Both the position numbers and the translations under genes were made by a program. Below the pieces are notes generated by a model. The model was not told where the DNA came from. It did not search any database and saw only the letters and a program-made list of their open reading frames with translations. From assembly GCA_022572335.1 (NCBI GenBank), contig JACZWD010000018.1, positions 1-19,579 of the forward strand: DNA of 19,579 bases, written 5' to 3'. Shown piece after piece: positions 1 to 5,902 of this stretch (position 1 is the stretch's first letter; each line of letters opens with the position of its first letter). This DNA comes from Pseudomonadota bacterium (GTDB taxonomy: Bacteria > Pseudomonadota > Alphaproteobacteria > Rhodospirillales > 2-02-FULL-58-16).

Positions 1-235
1 GAGCCGGCTTACCAAGGTTTTCGGCCCTGAGCGTGCGCCCAGGCGATGCGGGGCATCGCGAAGCGTGCGCGACGCCGTCCGAAAGCCTGGGTAAGCCGCC
101 GTTCCGGTCGCGTATGGGGCCGGCGGAGGGCGTCGAAAAGTTTTGACGATGCCCCGCATCGCCTGCAACTTTCCTCCTGCCCGACGAGCCGCCTACGCGA
201 TCTCTATGAGCCATGATCAGCGCCCCTTGGTATAA
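1..235 (-). repeat. MITE-like inverted-repeat element, copy A (cut by window edge)
   Basis: This non-coding stretch is the reverse complement of copy C at 11395-11661, matching by eye at roughly nine bases in ten over its whole length. Its right terminal inverted repeat is 201-232 and ends in CCTTGGTA. The left terminus lies outside the window; about 30 bases should be missing. Inside are two palindromic segments built on GATGCGGGGCATC (about 45-58 and 150-163). No open frame in it looks like protein. A defective, non-autonomous transposable element (MITE) is the best reading. No transposase is present in the window, so the mobilising family is unknown. Confidence 0.75.
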
Positions 236-236
236 T
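228..236 (+). promoter_or_regulatory. Extended -10 promoter motif at the end of element copy A
   Basis: TGGTATAAT is a perfect extended -10 box (TGN plus TATAAT) placed 31 bases before the pip start codon. TGGTA belongs to the element's terminal repeat and the rest is the flank. No good -35 hexamer is visible about 17 bases upstream, which an extended -10 can tolerate. The motif is seen directly; promoter activity is inferred. Confidence 0.45.
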
Positions 237-267
237 CACCCGGCGGCGAAACCTTCTGGATCGGCCA

Positions 268-1230
268 ATGGACGCACACAGCGAGCGATACGACCTTTTC
301 CCCCAGATCAAGGCGTTCGACCACGGCATGCTGGCGCTCGACCCGTGTCACGAGATGTACTGGGAGCAGTCGGGCAACCCGGACGGCGAGCCGGTGGTGT
401 TCCTGCACGGCGGCCCCGGCGCCGGGGCGGGGATGGTGCACCGGCGGTTCTTCGACCCGCGCCACTACCGCATCATCATCTTCGACCAGCGCGGCGCCGG
501 CCGTTCAAGACCCTTCGCCGAGCTGCGCGACAACACGACCGGGCACCTGATCGAGGATATCGACACCCTGCGCCGCCACCTGGGCGTCGAACGCTGGCTG
601 GTCTTCGGCGGCTCATGGGGCGCCACCCTGGCCCTGGCCTATGGAATCCAAAGGCCCGAGCACTGCACGGGGTTCGTGCTGCGCGGAATCTTCCTGTGCC
701 GCAAGCGCGAGCGCGACTGGTTCCTGTACGGAATGCGCGCCGTCTTCCCCGAGGCGTGGCGGGAATTTTCCGGGTTCCTGCCCGAGGGCGAACGGGGCGA
801 CCTTCTGGACGGCTACCACCGCCGCCTCACCGATGCCGACCCGGCGGTGCACATGCCGGCGGCGCGGGCATGGAGCCGCTACGAGAACACCTGCTCCACC
901 CTGCTGCCCAAGGCCGAGGGCGCCGTCGGGGGCGGTGTCGACCGGGCCGCCCTGAGCCTGGCCCGCATCGAGGCCCACTACTTCAGGCACGACATGTTCG
1001 TCGACGAAGACTTCCTGCTCGACAACGTGGGGGGGTTGAGGAAAATCCCCGCGGTCATCATCCAGGGGCGCTACGATATCGTCTGCCCCGCCGTCACCGC
1101 GGACGAACTGGCCCGCGCCTGGCCCGAGGCCGAGTACGTCATCGTCTCCGACGCCGGCCATTCGGCCATGGAGCCCGGCATCCGCTCGGCCCTGGTCGGG
1201 GCCACGGAAAAATTCAAGACCCTGCGCTAG
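268..1230 (+). CDS. pip: Prolyl aminopeptidase (proline iminopeptidase)
   Basis: The protein has 320 residues, the usual length for bacterial proline iminopeptidase, a cytoplasmic alpha/beta-hydrolase (peptidase family S33) that removes N-terminal proline from peptides. The oxyanion motif HGGPG is at residues 47-51 and the nucleophile elbow GGSWG at 114-118 (Ser116). The acid is probably Asp270 in GRYD and the catalytic base His298 in DAGH. DQRGAGRS (73-80) is also typical of the family. The ATG at 268 is used because the homologous N-terminus (RYDLFPQIKAFDHGML) begins right after it; the ribosome-binding site is weak. The gene stands alone, just downstream of element copy A, whose end offers a possible promoter. 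The function call is strong. Confidence 0.93.
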   Translation: MDAHSERYDLFPQIKAFDHGMLALDPCHEMYWEQSGNPDGEPVVFLHGGPGAGAGMVHRRFFDPRHYRIIIFDQRGAGRSRPFAELRDNTTGHLIEDIDTLRRHLGVERWLVFGGSWGATLALAYGIQRPEHCTGFVLRGIFLCRKRERDWFLYGMRAVFPEAWREFSGFLPEGERGDLLDGYHRRLTDADPAVHMPAARAWSRYENTCSTLLPKAEGAVGGGVDRAALSLARIEAHYFRHDMFVDEDFLLDNVGGLRKIPAVIIQGRYDIVCPAVTADELARAWPEAEYVIVSDAGHSAMEPGIRSALVGATEKFKTLR

Positions 1231-1242
1231 TAGCCCCCGCAT

Positions 1243-1273
1243 CCCTTGGGTTCCAAGGGCCGCCGGCCCTTGG
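1243..1273. terminator. Palindromic hairpin downstream of pip, also a short dispersed repeat
   Basis: CCAAGGGCC (1253-1261) and GGCCCTTGG (1265-1273) form a perfect 9-bp stem with a 3-base loop. An alternative 7-bp stem uses CCCTTGG (1243-1249) with CCAAGGG (1253-1259). There is no T-run, so it is either a terminator of the hairpin-only kind or a REP-like mRNA-end structure. Nearly the same unit recurs at 2201-2229 after the tRNA gene, so it is a dispersed palindrome rather than a gene-specific signal. Confidence 0.5.
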
Positions 1274-1357
1274 TATGACGTCATCGGTTCGCTTTATGAC
1301 GGCTGGGAATGTCCCCGACGACGGGTGAAGCCAGGGGCGGGACCGGCGGCAAATCCC

Positions 1358-1385
1358 TTGCAACGTACCGTCCTTCCCGTACGAT
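1358..1385 (+). promoter_or_regulatory. Candidate sigma-70 promoter for the PagL-like gene
   Basis: TTGCAA (1358-1363) and TACGAT (1380-1385) are separated by 16 bases. Each hexamer matches four of six consensus positions. The -10 box overlaps the first in-frame ATG (1384), so if this promoter is real, translation must begin at the later GTG at 1420. Confidence 0.35.
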
Positions 1386-1419
1386 GCTGGCGGCCAAGCG
1401 TTTTTCAGGGGGAGAAACC

Positions 1420-1935
1420 GTGCCGAGGGGAGGTTTCATCGGGGTTGCCGCGGCCACCGCGGCGGGGGTGCTTCTCGCCTCGGGCGCGGCCCGTGCGGAC
1501 GATCCGGATTTCCTGTCGGTGGCCGTGGGCTATTTCGACTGGAACCGCACCAAGAACACCGCCATCGAGTTCCGCGGCGAGTACCGCTCGGATGCGAAGT
1601 TCTGGATCTTCAAGCCCTTCGGCGGCCTGATGGCGACCACGGACGGCGGCTTTTACGGCTTTGCCGGCGTTCTGGTGGACGTCTATTTCGGCAACCGCAT
1701 CGTGGTGACGCCGAGCTTCGCGCCCGGACTCTACGAGGAGGGAAACGGGCTCGACCTCGGCCACGTGGTGGAGTTCCGCTCGCAGATCGAATTCGCCTAC
1801 CGCTTCGACGACCGCTCGCGGCTGGGCGTGGCCATTTCCCACCTGTCCAACGCCAGCCTCGGCGATGCCAACCCGGGCACCGAATCGGCCATGCTGTATT
1901 ACTCCATCCCCTTCGACACCCTGTTCGGCCGGTAA
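1420..1935 (+). CDS. Lipid A 3-O-deacylase-like outer-membrane protein (PagL type)
   Basis: PagL enzymes are small outer-membrane beta-barrels that remove the 3-O-linked acyl chain of lipid A and so alter surface charge and immune recognition. From the GTG at 1420 the product has 171 residues. Its hydrophobic signal peptide probably ends at ARA (residues 24-26) before DD. The C-terminal motif HLSNASLGDANPGTE places His141, Ser143 and Glu155 with spacings +2 and +14, the same as the known PagL catalytic triad (His126, Ser128, Glu140 in Pseudomonas). GTG 1420 is preferred over ATG 1384 because a strong ribosome-binding site (AGGGGGAG) lies just before it and because the ATG precedes an uncharacteristic charged stretch. 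The gene appears monocistronic. Activity on lipid A is inferred from the family. Confidence 0.82.
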   Translation: MPRGGFIGVAAATAAGVLLASGAARADDPDFLSVAVGYFDWNRTKNTAIEFRGEYRSDAKFWIFKPFGGLMATTDGGFYGFAGVLVDVYFGNRIVVTPSFAPGLYEEGNGLDLGHVVEFRSQIEFAYRFDDRSRLGVAISHLSNASLGDANPGTESAMLYYSIPFDTLFGR

Positions 1936-1970
1936 GGGCCCGCCTGCGATACCCGGCGCCCCGGCGCCCG

Positions 1971-2001
1971 TTGATGCGCCGCCGCCCGGGTGTGCTATAA
2001 G
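1971..2001 (+). promoter_or_regulatory. Promoter of tRNA-Arg
   Basis: TTGATG (1971-1976) and TATAAG (1996-2001) are 19 bases apart. The -10 box is preceded by TGC, giving an extended -10. A start about 7 bases downstream would give a leader of some 15 bases before the tRNA, which is typical. Confidence 0.6.
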
Positions 2002-2022
2002 ACGCCCCTATGGGCCCTTCGC

Positions 2023-2099
2023 GCGCCCGTAGCTCAGCCGGATAGAGCACCAGATTCCTAATCTGGGGGTCGTGGGTTCGAGTCCCGCCGGGCGCGCCA
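2023..2099 (+). tRNA. tRNA-Arg (anticodon CCT)
   Basis: A complete 77-nt cloverleaf can be drawn. The acceptor stem is GCGCCCG (2023-2029) with CGGGCGC (2089-2095). The anticodon stem is CCAGA/TCTGG (2050-2054 and 2062-2066) around loop TTCCTAA, giving anticodon CCT at 2057-2059. The T arm holds GGTTCGAGTCC. The discriminator base is G and CCA is encoded (2097-2099). It reads the arginine codon AGG, which is rare in a genome this GC-rich. No aaRS or other tRNA gene is linked. Confidence 0.97.
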
Positions 2100-2101
2100 A
2101 C

Positions 2102-2122
2102 TCTTTCCGGACGCCGGAAAGA
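2102..2122 (+). terminator. Hairpin immediately after tRNA-Arg
   Basis: TCTTTCCGG (2102-2110) pairs perfectly with CCGGAAAGA (2114-2122) around loop ACG, starting 3 bases after the tRNA CCA end. No T-run follows. The position suggests a terminator or a 3'-processing structure. Confidence 0.6.
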
Positions 2123-2145
2123 CCACCCCCGGCCTTACGGCGATG

Positions 2146-2257
2146 GGGGGCTCCGCCCCCATACCCCGGCCAGGGGTCAAAACCCCTGGACCCCCTTGAA
2201 TTGGGTTCCAAGGGCCGTTGGCCCTTGGTGGGGATAAAATGGGGCAACGCCCCTTTT
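2146..2257. repeat. GC-rich intergenic repeat of four hairpins
   Basis: Four consecutive stem-loops fill this gap: GGGGGC/GCCCCC (2146-2160), CCAGGGGT/ACCCCTGG (2170-2189), CCAAGGGCC/GGCCCTTGG (2208-2228, the same unit as the hairpin after pip) and GGGGC/GCCCC followed by TTTT (2241-2257). The last resembles a rho-independent terminator reading in the plus direction. The GGGGCTCCGCCCCC unit resembles intergenic repeats I recall from Rhodospirillales and related genomes. No gene is seen between 2100 and 2391. Confidence 0.6.
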
Positions 2258-2391
2258 GGCGGCGCGCGGCCCGGCCGGCGCTTTCCGCGATACGCCACCG
2301 TCGCCCGGGGCCGCCCCTCCGAATGGCAATGACTTGACTGACGGTGCCCGGTCTGGGAATTAGTACGGTTCAAAATCCGGGCAACCGGTGA

Positions 2392-3543
2392 ATGCCGCGG
2401 GGTGATCGCGGCCGCCGAACGGGGCGGCAAACGGCGAAAACCATTGGCGTGAGAGAATCCTCGTCCATCGGCAAAGAGTTCTTCACCGAGCAGTTCCCGA
2501 TCATCGCCGTGGTCATGGCGCTGGGGTTCGCCGGCGCGTACCTCCAGCACGGGTTCGTGCCGGGCGCGGACATTGCCTTTCCCCTGGCCGGCGTCCGGGT
2601 TCCCATCTGGCATCTGGTGTGGATGGGCGCGTGGACGGGCTACACCATGGCCGTCGTCGGCGAGGCGGCGGGCATTTTCGCGCTGCCCTACACCATGTCC
2701 ATCCTGCAGTTCACCGGCCTGCCGGTGACGCCGACGACGCAGCTCCTCACCTTTCTCAATCCCCTGGGCGCGCTGTTCGGTTACCGCCGCAACAGGCAGT
2801 GGAACCTCGATTTCGCGCTGTGGGTCTGCCTGGGCGGGGTCGTCGGCGGCCTGATCGGGCCTTTCGTCCGCCTGACCCTGCTGTCCGACGTCAAGCCGTT
2901 CACCTTGGTCGTCGGTCTGTCGTTGATCTTCGCCGGGGCGCACCTGAGTCACGCGTCTTACCGGGGTTTTCGCAAGAGGTACCCCGCCGGCGGCGTGGAG
3001 GCCAAGTTCGCCGCCGCGGCGAAAACACGGCGGGACGCCGGCCTGCCGCCGACCGGCATCCCCGCCGGCATCGGCATCGAAACGGTTTCCCGGGGCGGGG
3101 GCCGCCTCACCATCGCTTTCTGGGACGTCACCTGGACCGTCAGCCTGCCCGTCCTGTTCGTCACCGGGGCCCTGGTCGGGGTCATATCGGCGGCCCTCGG
3201 CGTCGGCGGCGGATTCCTGCTGGTCCCGATCTTCGCCGCCATTTACGGACTGCCCATGTACGTCCTGGTGGCGGCGACGATCCCCTACGTGATCGTCCTT
3301 TCCGCCGTCGGTCTTTTCACCTACGGCGTCATCGTGCCGGCGTTCACCGGCGTCACCATTCAACCGGAGTGGGCGTGGGGGTTCTTTGCCGCCGCCGGCG
3401 GCATCTTCGGGTCCTGGTGCGCCGCCAAGACCCAGCGCTTCGTTCCCGAGCATTTCCTGAAAGCCATGCTTGGCGGGATTACGGCTGTCGCCGGAACCCT
3501 GTACGTCATAGACTTTTTCTTTACCCTGCCGTTCCGCATTTAG
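2392..3543 (+). CDS. TSUP family membrane transporter (TauE/SafE-like)
   Basis: The 383-residue polytopic protein has about eight predicted membrane segments in two halves, with a hydrophilic linker around residues 190-240. The family (sulfite exporter TauE/SafE, TSUP) exports sulfite or sulfonate-type anions or moves related substrates. The second half carries the glycine-rich family segment ISAALGVGGGFLLVPIF (about residues 265-281), which resembles the usual G-GGG-hydrophobic-P signature. An alternative GTG start at 2449 would remove 19 basic residues that look unlike the rest; neither start has a strong ribosome-binding site. The tiny gene at 3561 follows by 17 bases. The substrate cannot be read from sequence: no sulfur-oxidation or taurine genes are nearby. 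Confidence 0.82.
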   Translation: MPRGDRGRRTGRQTAKTIGVRESSSIGKEFFTEQFPIIAVVMALGFAGAYLQHGFVPGADIAFPLAGVRVPIWHLVWMGAWTGYTMAVVGEAAGIFALPYTMSILQFTGLPVTPTTQLLTFLNPLGALFGYRRNRQWNLDFALWVCLGGVVGGLIGPFVRLTLLSDVKPFTLVVGLSLIFAGAHLSHASYRGFRKRYPAGGVEAKFAAAAKTRRDAGLPPTGIPAGIGIETVSRGGGRLTIAFWDVTWTVSLPVLFVTGALVGVISAALGVGGGFLLVPIFAAIYGLPMYVLVAATIPYVIVLSAVGLFTYGVIVPAFTGVTIQPEWAWGFFAAAGGIFGSWCAAKTQRFVPEHFLKAMLGGITAVAGTLYVIDFFFTLPFRI

Positions 3544-3560
3544 GGTGGTGGAACAGAACC

Positions 3561-3656
3561 ATGAAACATTTCCACCGGGTCGTGCCCTATCTGCCGTTCA
3601 TCGTGCTGGCGGCGGCGGTCGTGGTCGCCGTGTATCACGTTCGAGCGTACCGGTGA
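3561..3656 (+). CDS. Small single-span membrane protein (31 residues)
   Basis: The product starts MKHFHRVVPYLPF, runs through a hydrophobic stretch (about residues 9-25, rich in Ile, Val, Leu and Ala) and ends in the basic tail HVRAYR. It begins 17 bases after the TSUP stop codon, with GGTGG about 10 bases before the ATG as a plausible ribosome-binding site. It may be co-translated with the transporter and act as a small accessory or stabilising subunit. I do not recognise a family. Support is the clean membrane-protein pattern, position and strand; it is short enough that chance remains possible. Confidence 0.5.
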   Translation: MKHFHRVVPYLPFIVLAAAVVVAVYHVRAYR

Positions 3657-3657
3657 G

Positions 3658-3679
3658 GGGGCCGGGTTCCCGCGGCCCC
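3658..3679. terminator. Hairpin between convergent genes
   Basis: GGGGCCG (3658-3664) and CGGCCCC (3673-3679) form a 7-bp stem in the 46-base gap between the TSUP pair and the convergent dehydrogenase. There is no T-run on either strand. A bidirectional terminator role is plausible from position only. Confidence 0.35.
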
Positions 3680-3702
3680 ACGGATATCGTTCGGCGCTTC
3701 CC

Positions 3703-4647
3703 TCACGCCACCTGGTGCAGCAGGGCCTCGCCGCGGGCGAGGCGGTGGCAGTTCTCGACCGCCACCTCCAGGCTGCGCTCGAGGGTTTCCCCGCTCAGCC
3801 ACGCCACGTGGGGGGTGATCACCACGTTCTCCAACCGAAGCAGGGGATCGCCGTCGGGGACCGGTTCGGCGGCGAAGACGTCGAGCCCGGCGGCGCCGAG
3901 GCGTCCCTGCGTGAGCGCCTCGATCAGCGCCGCCTGGTCGACCAGCCCGCCGCGCGCCGTATTCACCAGCACCGCCCCCGGCTTCATGCGCGCCAGGGCG
4001 TCGGCATCGACCACGCCTGCGGTCTCTTCCGTCAGCGGCAGGTGCAACGACACGATGTCGGACTCGGCCAGCAGGTCGTCGAATTGCCGCCAGTCGCCGG
4101 CCGCGTCGGGCTTCGGCGCCGTCGCCGTGTACAGCACGAACGCTCCCATGGCCCCGAGGATGGGCGCCAGGATGCGCGGCACCGCGCCGTACCCCACCAG
4201 TCCCACCGTCCGTCCGCAGATTTCCCCCAGCCCGTCCTGCATCCGGGGCGGCCAGTCCCAGCCGGCGCCGCGCCGCATGCCGGCGTCGAAGGCGGGCAGC
4301 CGGCGCAGCGCGGCGAGCATGAGCAGCAGCGTCATCTCGGCCACGGCGCGGCTGTTGGTCCCGGGCATGTTGGCCACCGCGATGCCGCGCCCCCGCGCCG
4401 CCTCCATATCGATGGTGTTGAGACCGACGCCGATCTTCTGAATGAGGCGCAGGCGCGGGGCACCGGCGATGACCTCGGCGGTCACCGGCCGCAGCACATG
4501 CCACAGCACCTCGGCCCCGGCCATGAGGCGCAAGAACCGGGCGTCGTCCCCTTCGGCGCATGGGGCGACCGACAGCCCTTCGGCGGAAAGGGCCGCCAGC
4601 CGGCGCACCAGCCCAGGCCCCGCGTCATAGTGAAACACCACCTTCAT
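3703..4647 (-). CDS. D-2-hydroxyacid dehydrogenase, NAD(P)-dependent
   Basis: The 314-residue product belongs to the D-isomer-specific 2-hydroxyacid dehydrogenases, cytoplasmic enzymes that interconvert 2-oxoacids and D-2-hydroxyacids (glyoxylate/hydroxypyruvate reductases, phosphoglycerate dehydrogenase and others). The catalytic trio is visible: Arg232 in NTARGGLVD, Glu261 in AAEPV and His280 in ITPHVAW. The cofactor loop reads GYGAVP (152-157), so the third glycine of GxGxxG is proline. The ATG at 4647 is chosen because GGGGAAG lies about 8 bases upstream and homology begins there; a longer frame upstream looks non-coding. It is divergent from the kinase gene at 4871 with a 223-base shared upstream region. 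The substrate is not determinable; hydroxypyruvate, glyoxylate or a phospho-hydroxyacid all fit. Confidence 0.88.
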   Translation of the reverse strand: MKVVFHYDAGPGLVRRLAALSAEGLSVAPCAEGDDARFLRLMAGAEVLWHVLRPVTAEVIAGAPRLRLIQKIGVGLNTIDMEAARGRGIAVANMPGTNSRAVAEMTLLLMLAALRRLPAFDAGMRRGAGWDWPPRMQDGLGEICGRTVGLVGYGAVPRILAPILGAMGAFVLYTATAPKPDAAGDWRQFDDLLAESDIVSLHLPLTEETAGVVDADALARMKPGAVLVNTARGGLVDQAALIEALTQGRLGAAGLDVFAAEPVPDGDPLLRLENVVITPHVAWLSGETLERSLEVAVENCHRLARGEALLHQVA

Positions 4648-4870
4648 CGCCGGTCTTCCCCTGGTTTCCCCGGCACTTCCGGGGGGACGGTGGCCCAAAT
4701 CCTAACACAAACCGTCACCCCACATACGGGCGGCCGGGGCGTGCGGCCATTCCCCGGCGTGTGGGACGGCCCTTGCGCCGGAGGAGCGGGATTGCATCGC
4801 CACCGGCCTTTCTGAATACTGGACGGCGCCGGTACGCCGGGACCCTGTTCAGAAGGGAACTCCCCGACCC

Positions 4871-5902
4871 ATGGAAAAGGCCATGCCGAACGAGAGACCC
4901 GCGCCGCTCCCCGATGACGTCGGCGCGGCGTTGGCGCGCATGGGGCTGGCGGCGCCCGGCGAACACGTGCGCGCGGTGCGGCTGACCGGCGGCGTCTCTT
5001 CGGACATCTGGCGCATCGAGCTGCCTTCGGGGCCGGCCTGCATCAAGCGCGCCCTGCCCAGGCTTCGGGTGGCGGCCGACTGGCGCGCGCCCGTCGAGCG
5101 CAACGCCTACGAGTTCGCCTGGATGCAGACCGCCCAGGCGATCGTCCCCGGGGCCGTGCCCGAGGTGTTGGGCGCCGACGCCGAAGCCGGCATGTTCGTC
5201 ATGCGCTTCCTCGACCCCGGCACCCACCGCTTGTGGAAGGCGCGCCTCCGTGACGGCGTGGCCGAGGCGGACACGGCCCGGGCCGTCGGCGAACGGCTGG
5301 TCCGCATCCACGCGGCGACGGCCGGAGACACGGCCGTCGCCGGGCGTTTCGCCACCGATCACATCTTCCACTCCATCCGCCTGGAGCCCTACCTGCTCGC
5401 CGCCGGCCGCGCCCATCCCGACCGCGCCGCCGCCCTGGGGGCCCTTGCCGAGACCACCGCCGGGACCAAGCGGGCGCTGGTCCACGGCGACGTCAGCCCG
5501 AAGAACATCCTTGTCGGGCCCGAGGGCCCCGTTTTCCTGGACGCCGAGTGCGCCTGGTACGGGGACCCGGCCTTCGATCTGGCGTTCTGCCTCAACCACC
5601 TTTTGCTGAAATGCCTGTGGACGCCGCGGGCGGCGCGCGGTTTCCTGGCCTGCTTCGACGCCCTTGCCGGCGCCTATCGGGCCGGCGTGGACTGGGAGGA
5701 CCGGGAAGGGCTGGAGGCCCGCACCGCCCGCCTGCTGCCCGGGTTGTTGCTGGCCCGGGTGGACGGCAAGTCGCCGGTCGAGTACCTCACCCGCCGATCC
5801 GACGTCGACCGTGTCCGCCGGGTGGCGCGGGCGCTGCTGGCGGCGCCGGTGGACACCCTGGACGCCGTGCGCGGCGCCTGGGCGACAGAGATCGACCCAT
5901 GA
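4871..5902 (+). CDS. APH-fold phosphotransferase (small-molecule kinase)
   Basis: The 343-residue protein has the aminoglycoside-phosphotransferase/choline-kinase fold. It shows a nucleotide loop LTGGVSSD (38-45), a probable ATP lysine in CIKR (Lys59), the Brenner motif HGDVSPKN (205-212, catalytic Asp207) and a metal site LDAE (223-226) followed by WYGDPAFDLAF. These kinases phosphorylate hydroxyls of small metabolites; resistance is only one role. The stop overlaps the start of the enolase-like gene (ATGA), so translation is coupled, which argues for a metabolic substrate shared with that enzyme. A second in-frame ATG lies at 4883. A weak promoter is possible at 4792-4820 (TTGCAT, 17 bases, AATACT). 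The substrate is unknown. Confidence 0.85.
   Translation: MEKAMPNERPAPLPDDVGAALARMGLAAPGEHVRAVRLTGGVSSDIWRIELPSGPACIKRALPRLRVAADWRAPVERNAYEFAWMQTAQAIVPGAVPEVLGADAEAGMFVMRFLDPGTHRLWKARLRDGVAEADTARAVGERLVRIHAATAGDTAVAGRFATDHIFHSIRLEPYLLAAGRAHPDRAAALGALAETTAGTKRALVHGDVSPKNILVGPEGPVFLDAECAWYGDPAFDLAFCLNHLLLKCLWTPRAARGFLACFDALAGAYRAGVDWEDREGLEARTARLLPGLLLARVDGKSPVEYLTRRSDVDRVRRVARALLAAPVDTLDAVRGAWATEIDP

Noticed and set aside
2023..2391. Genomic island attachment site at tRNA-Arg
   Set aside because: No integrase and no direct repeat of the tRNA 3' end is seen downstream; the hairpin-rich stretch is better read as intergenic repeats.
2008..3453. 481-codon minus-strand frame covering tRNA-Arg and the TSUP gene
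   Set aside because: It runs through a tRNA gene and a repeat and its translation is rich in Arg, Asp, Gly and Gln without any domain.
2449..3543. GTG at 2449 as the start of the TSUP gene
   Set aside because: It would remove an atypical basic N-terminus, but no clear ribosome-binding site precedes it, so the longer form is listed with this as an alternative.
4871..5902. Aminoglycoside resistance gene
   Set aside because: The APH fold is present, but coupling to an enolase-like gene and lack of any resistance context favour a metabolic kinase.
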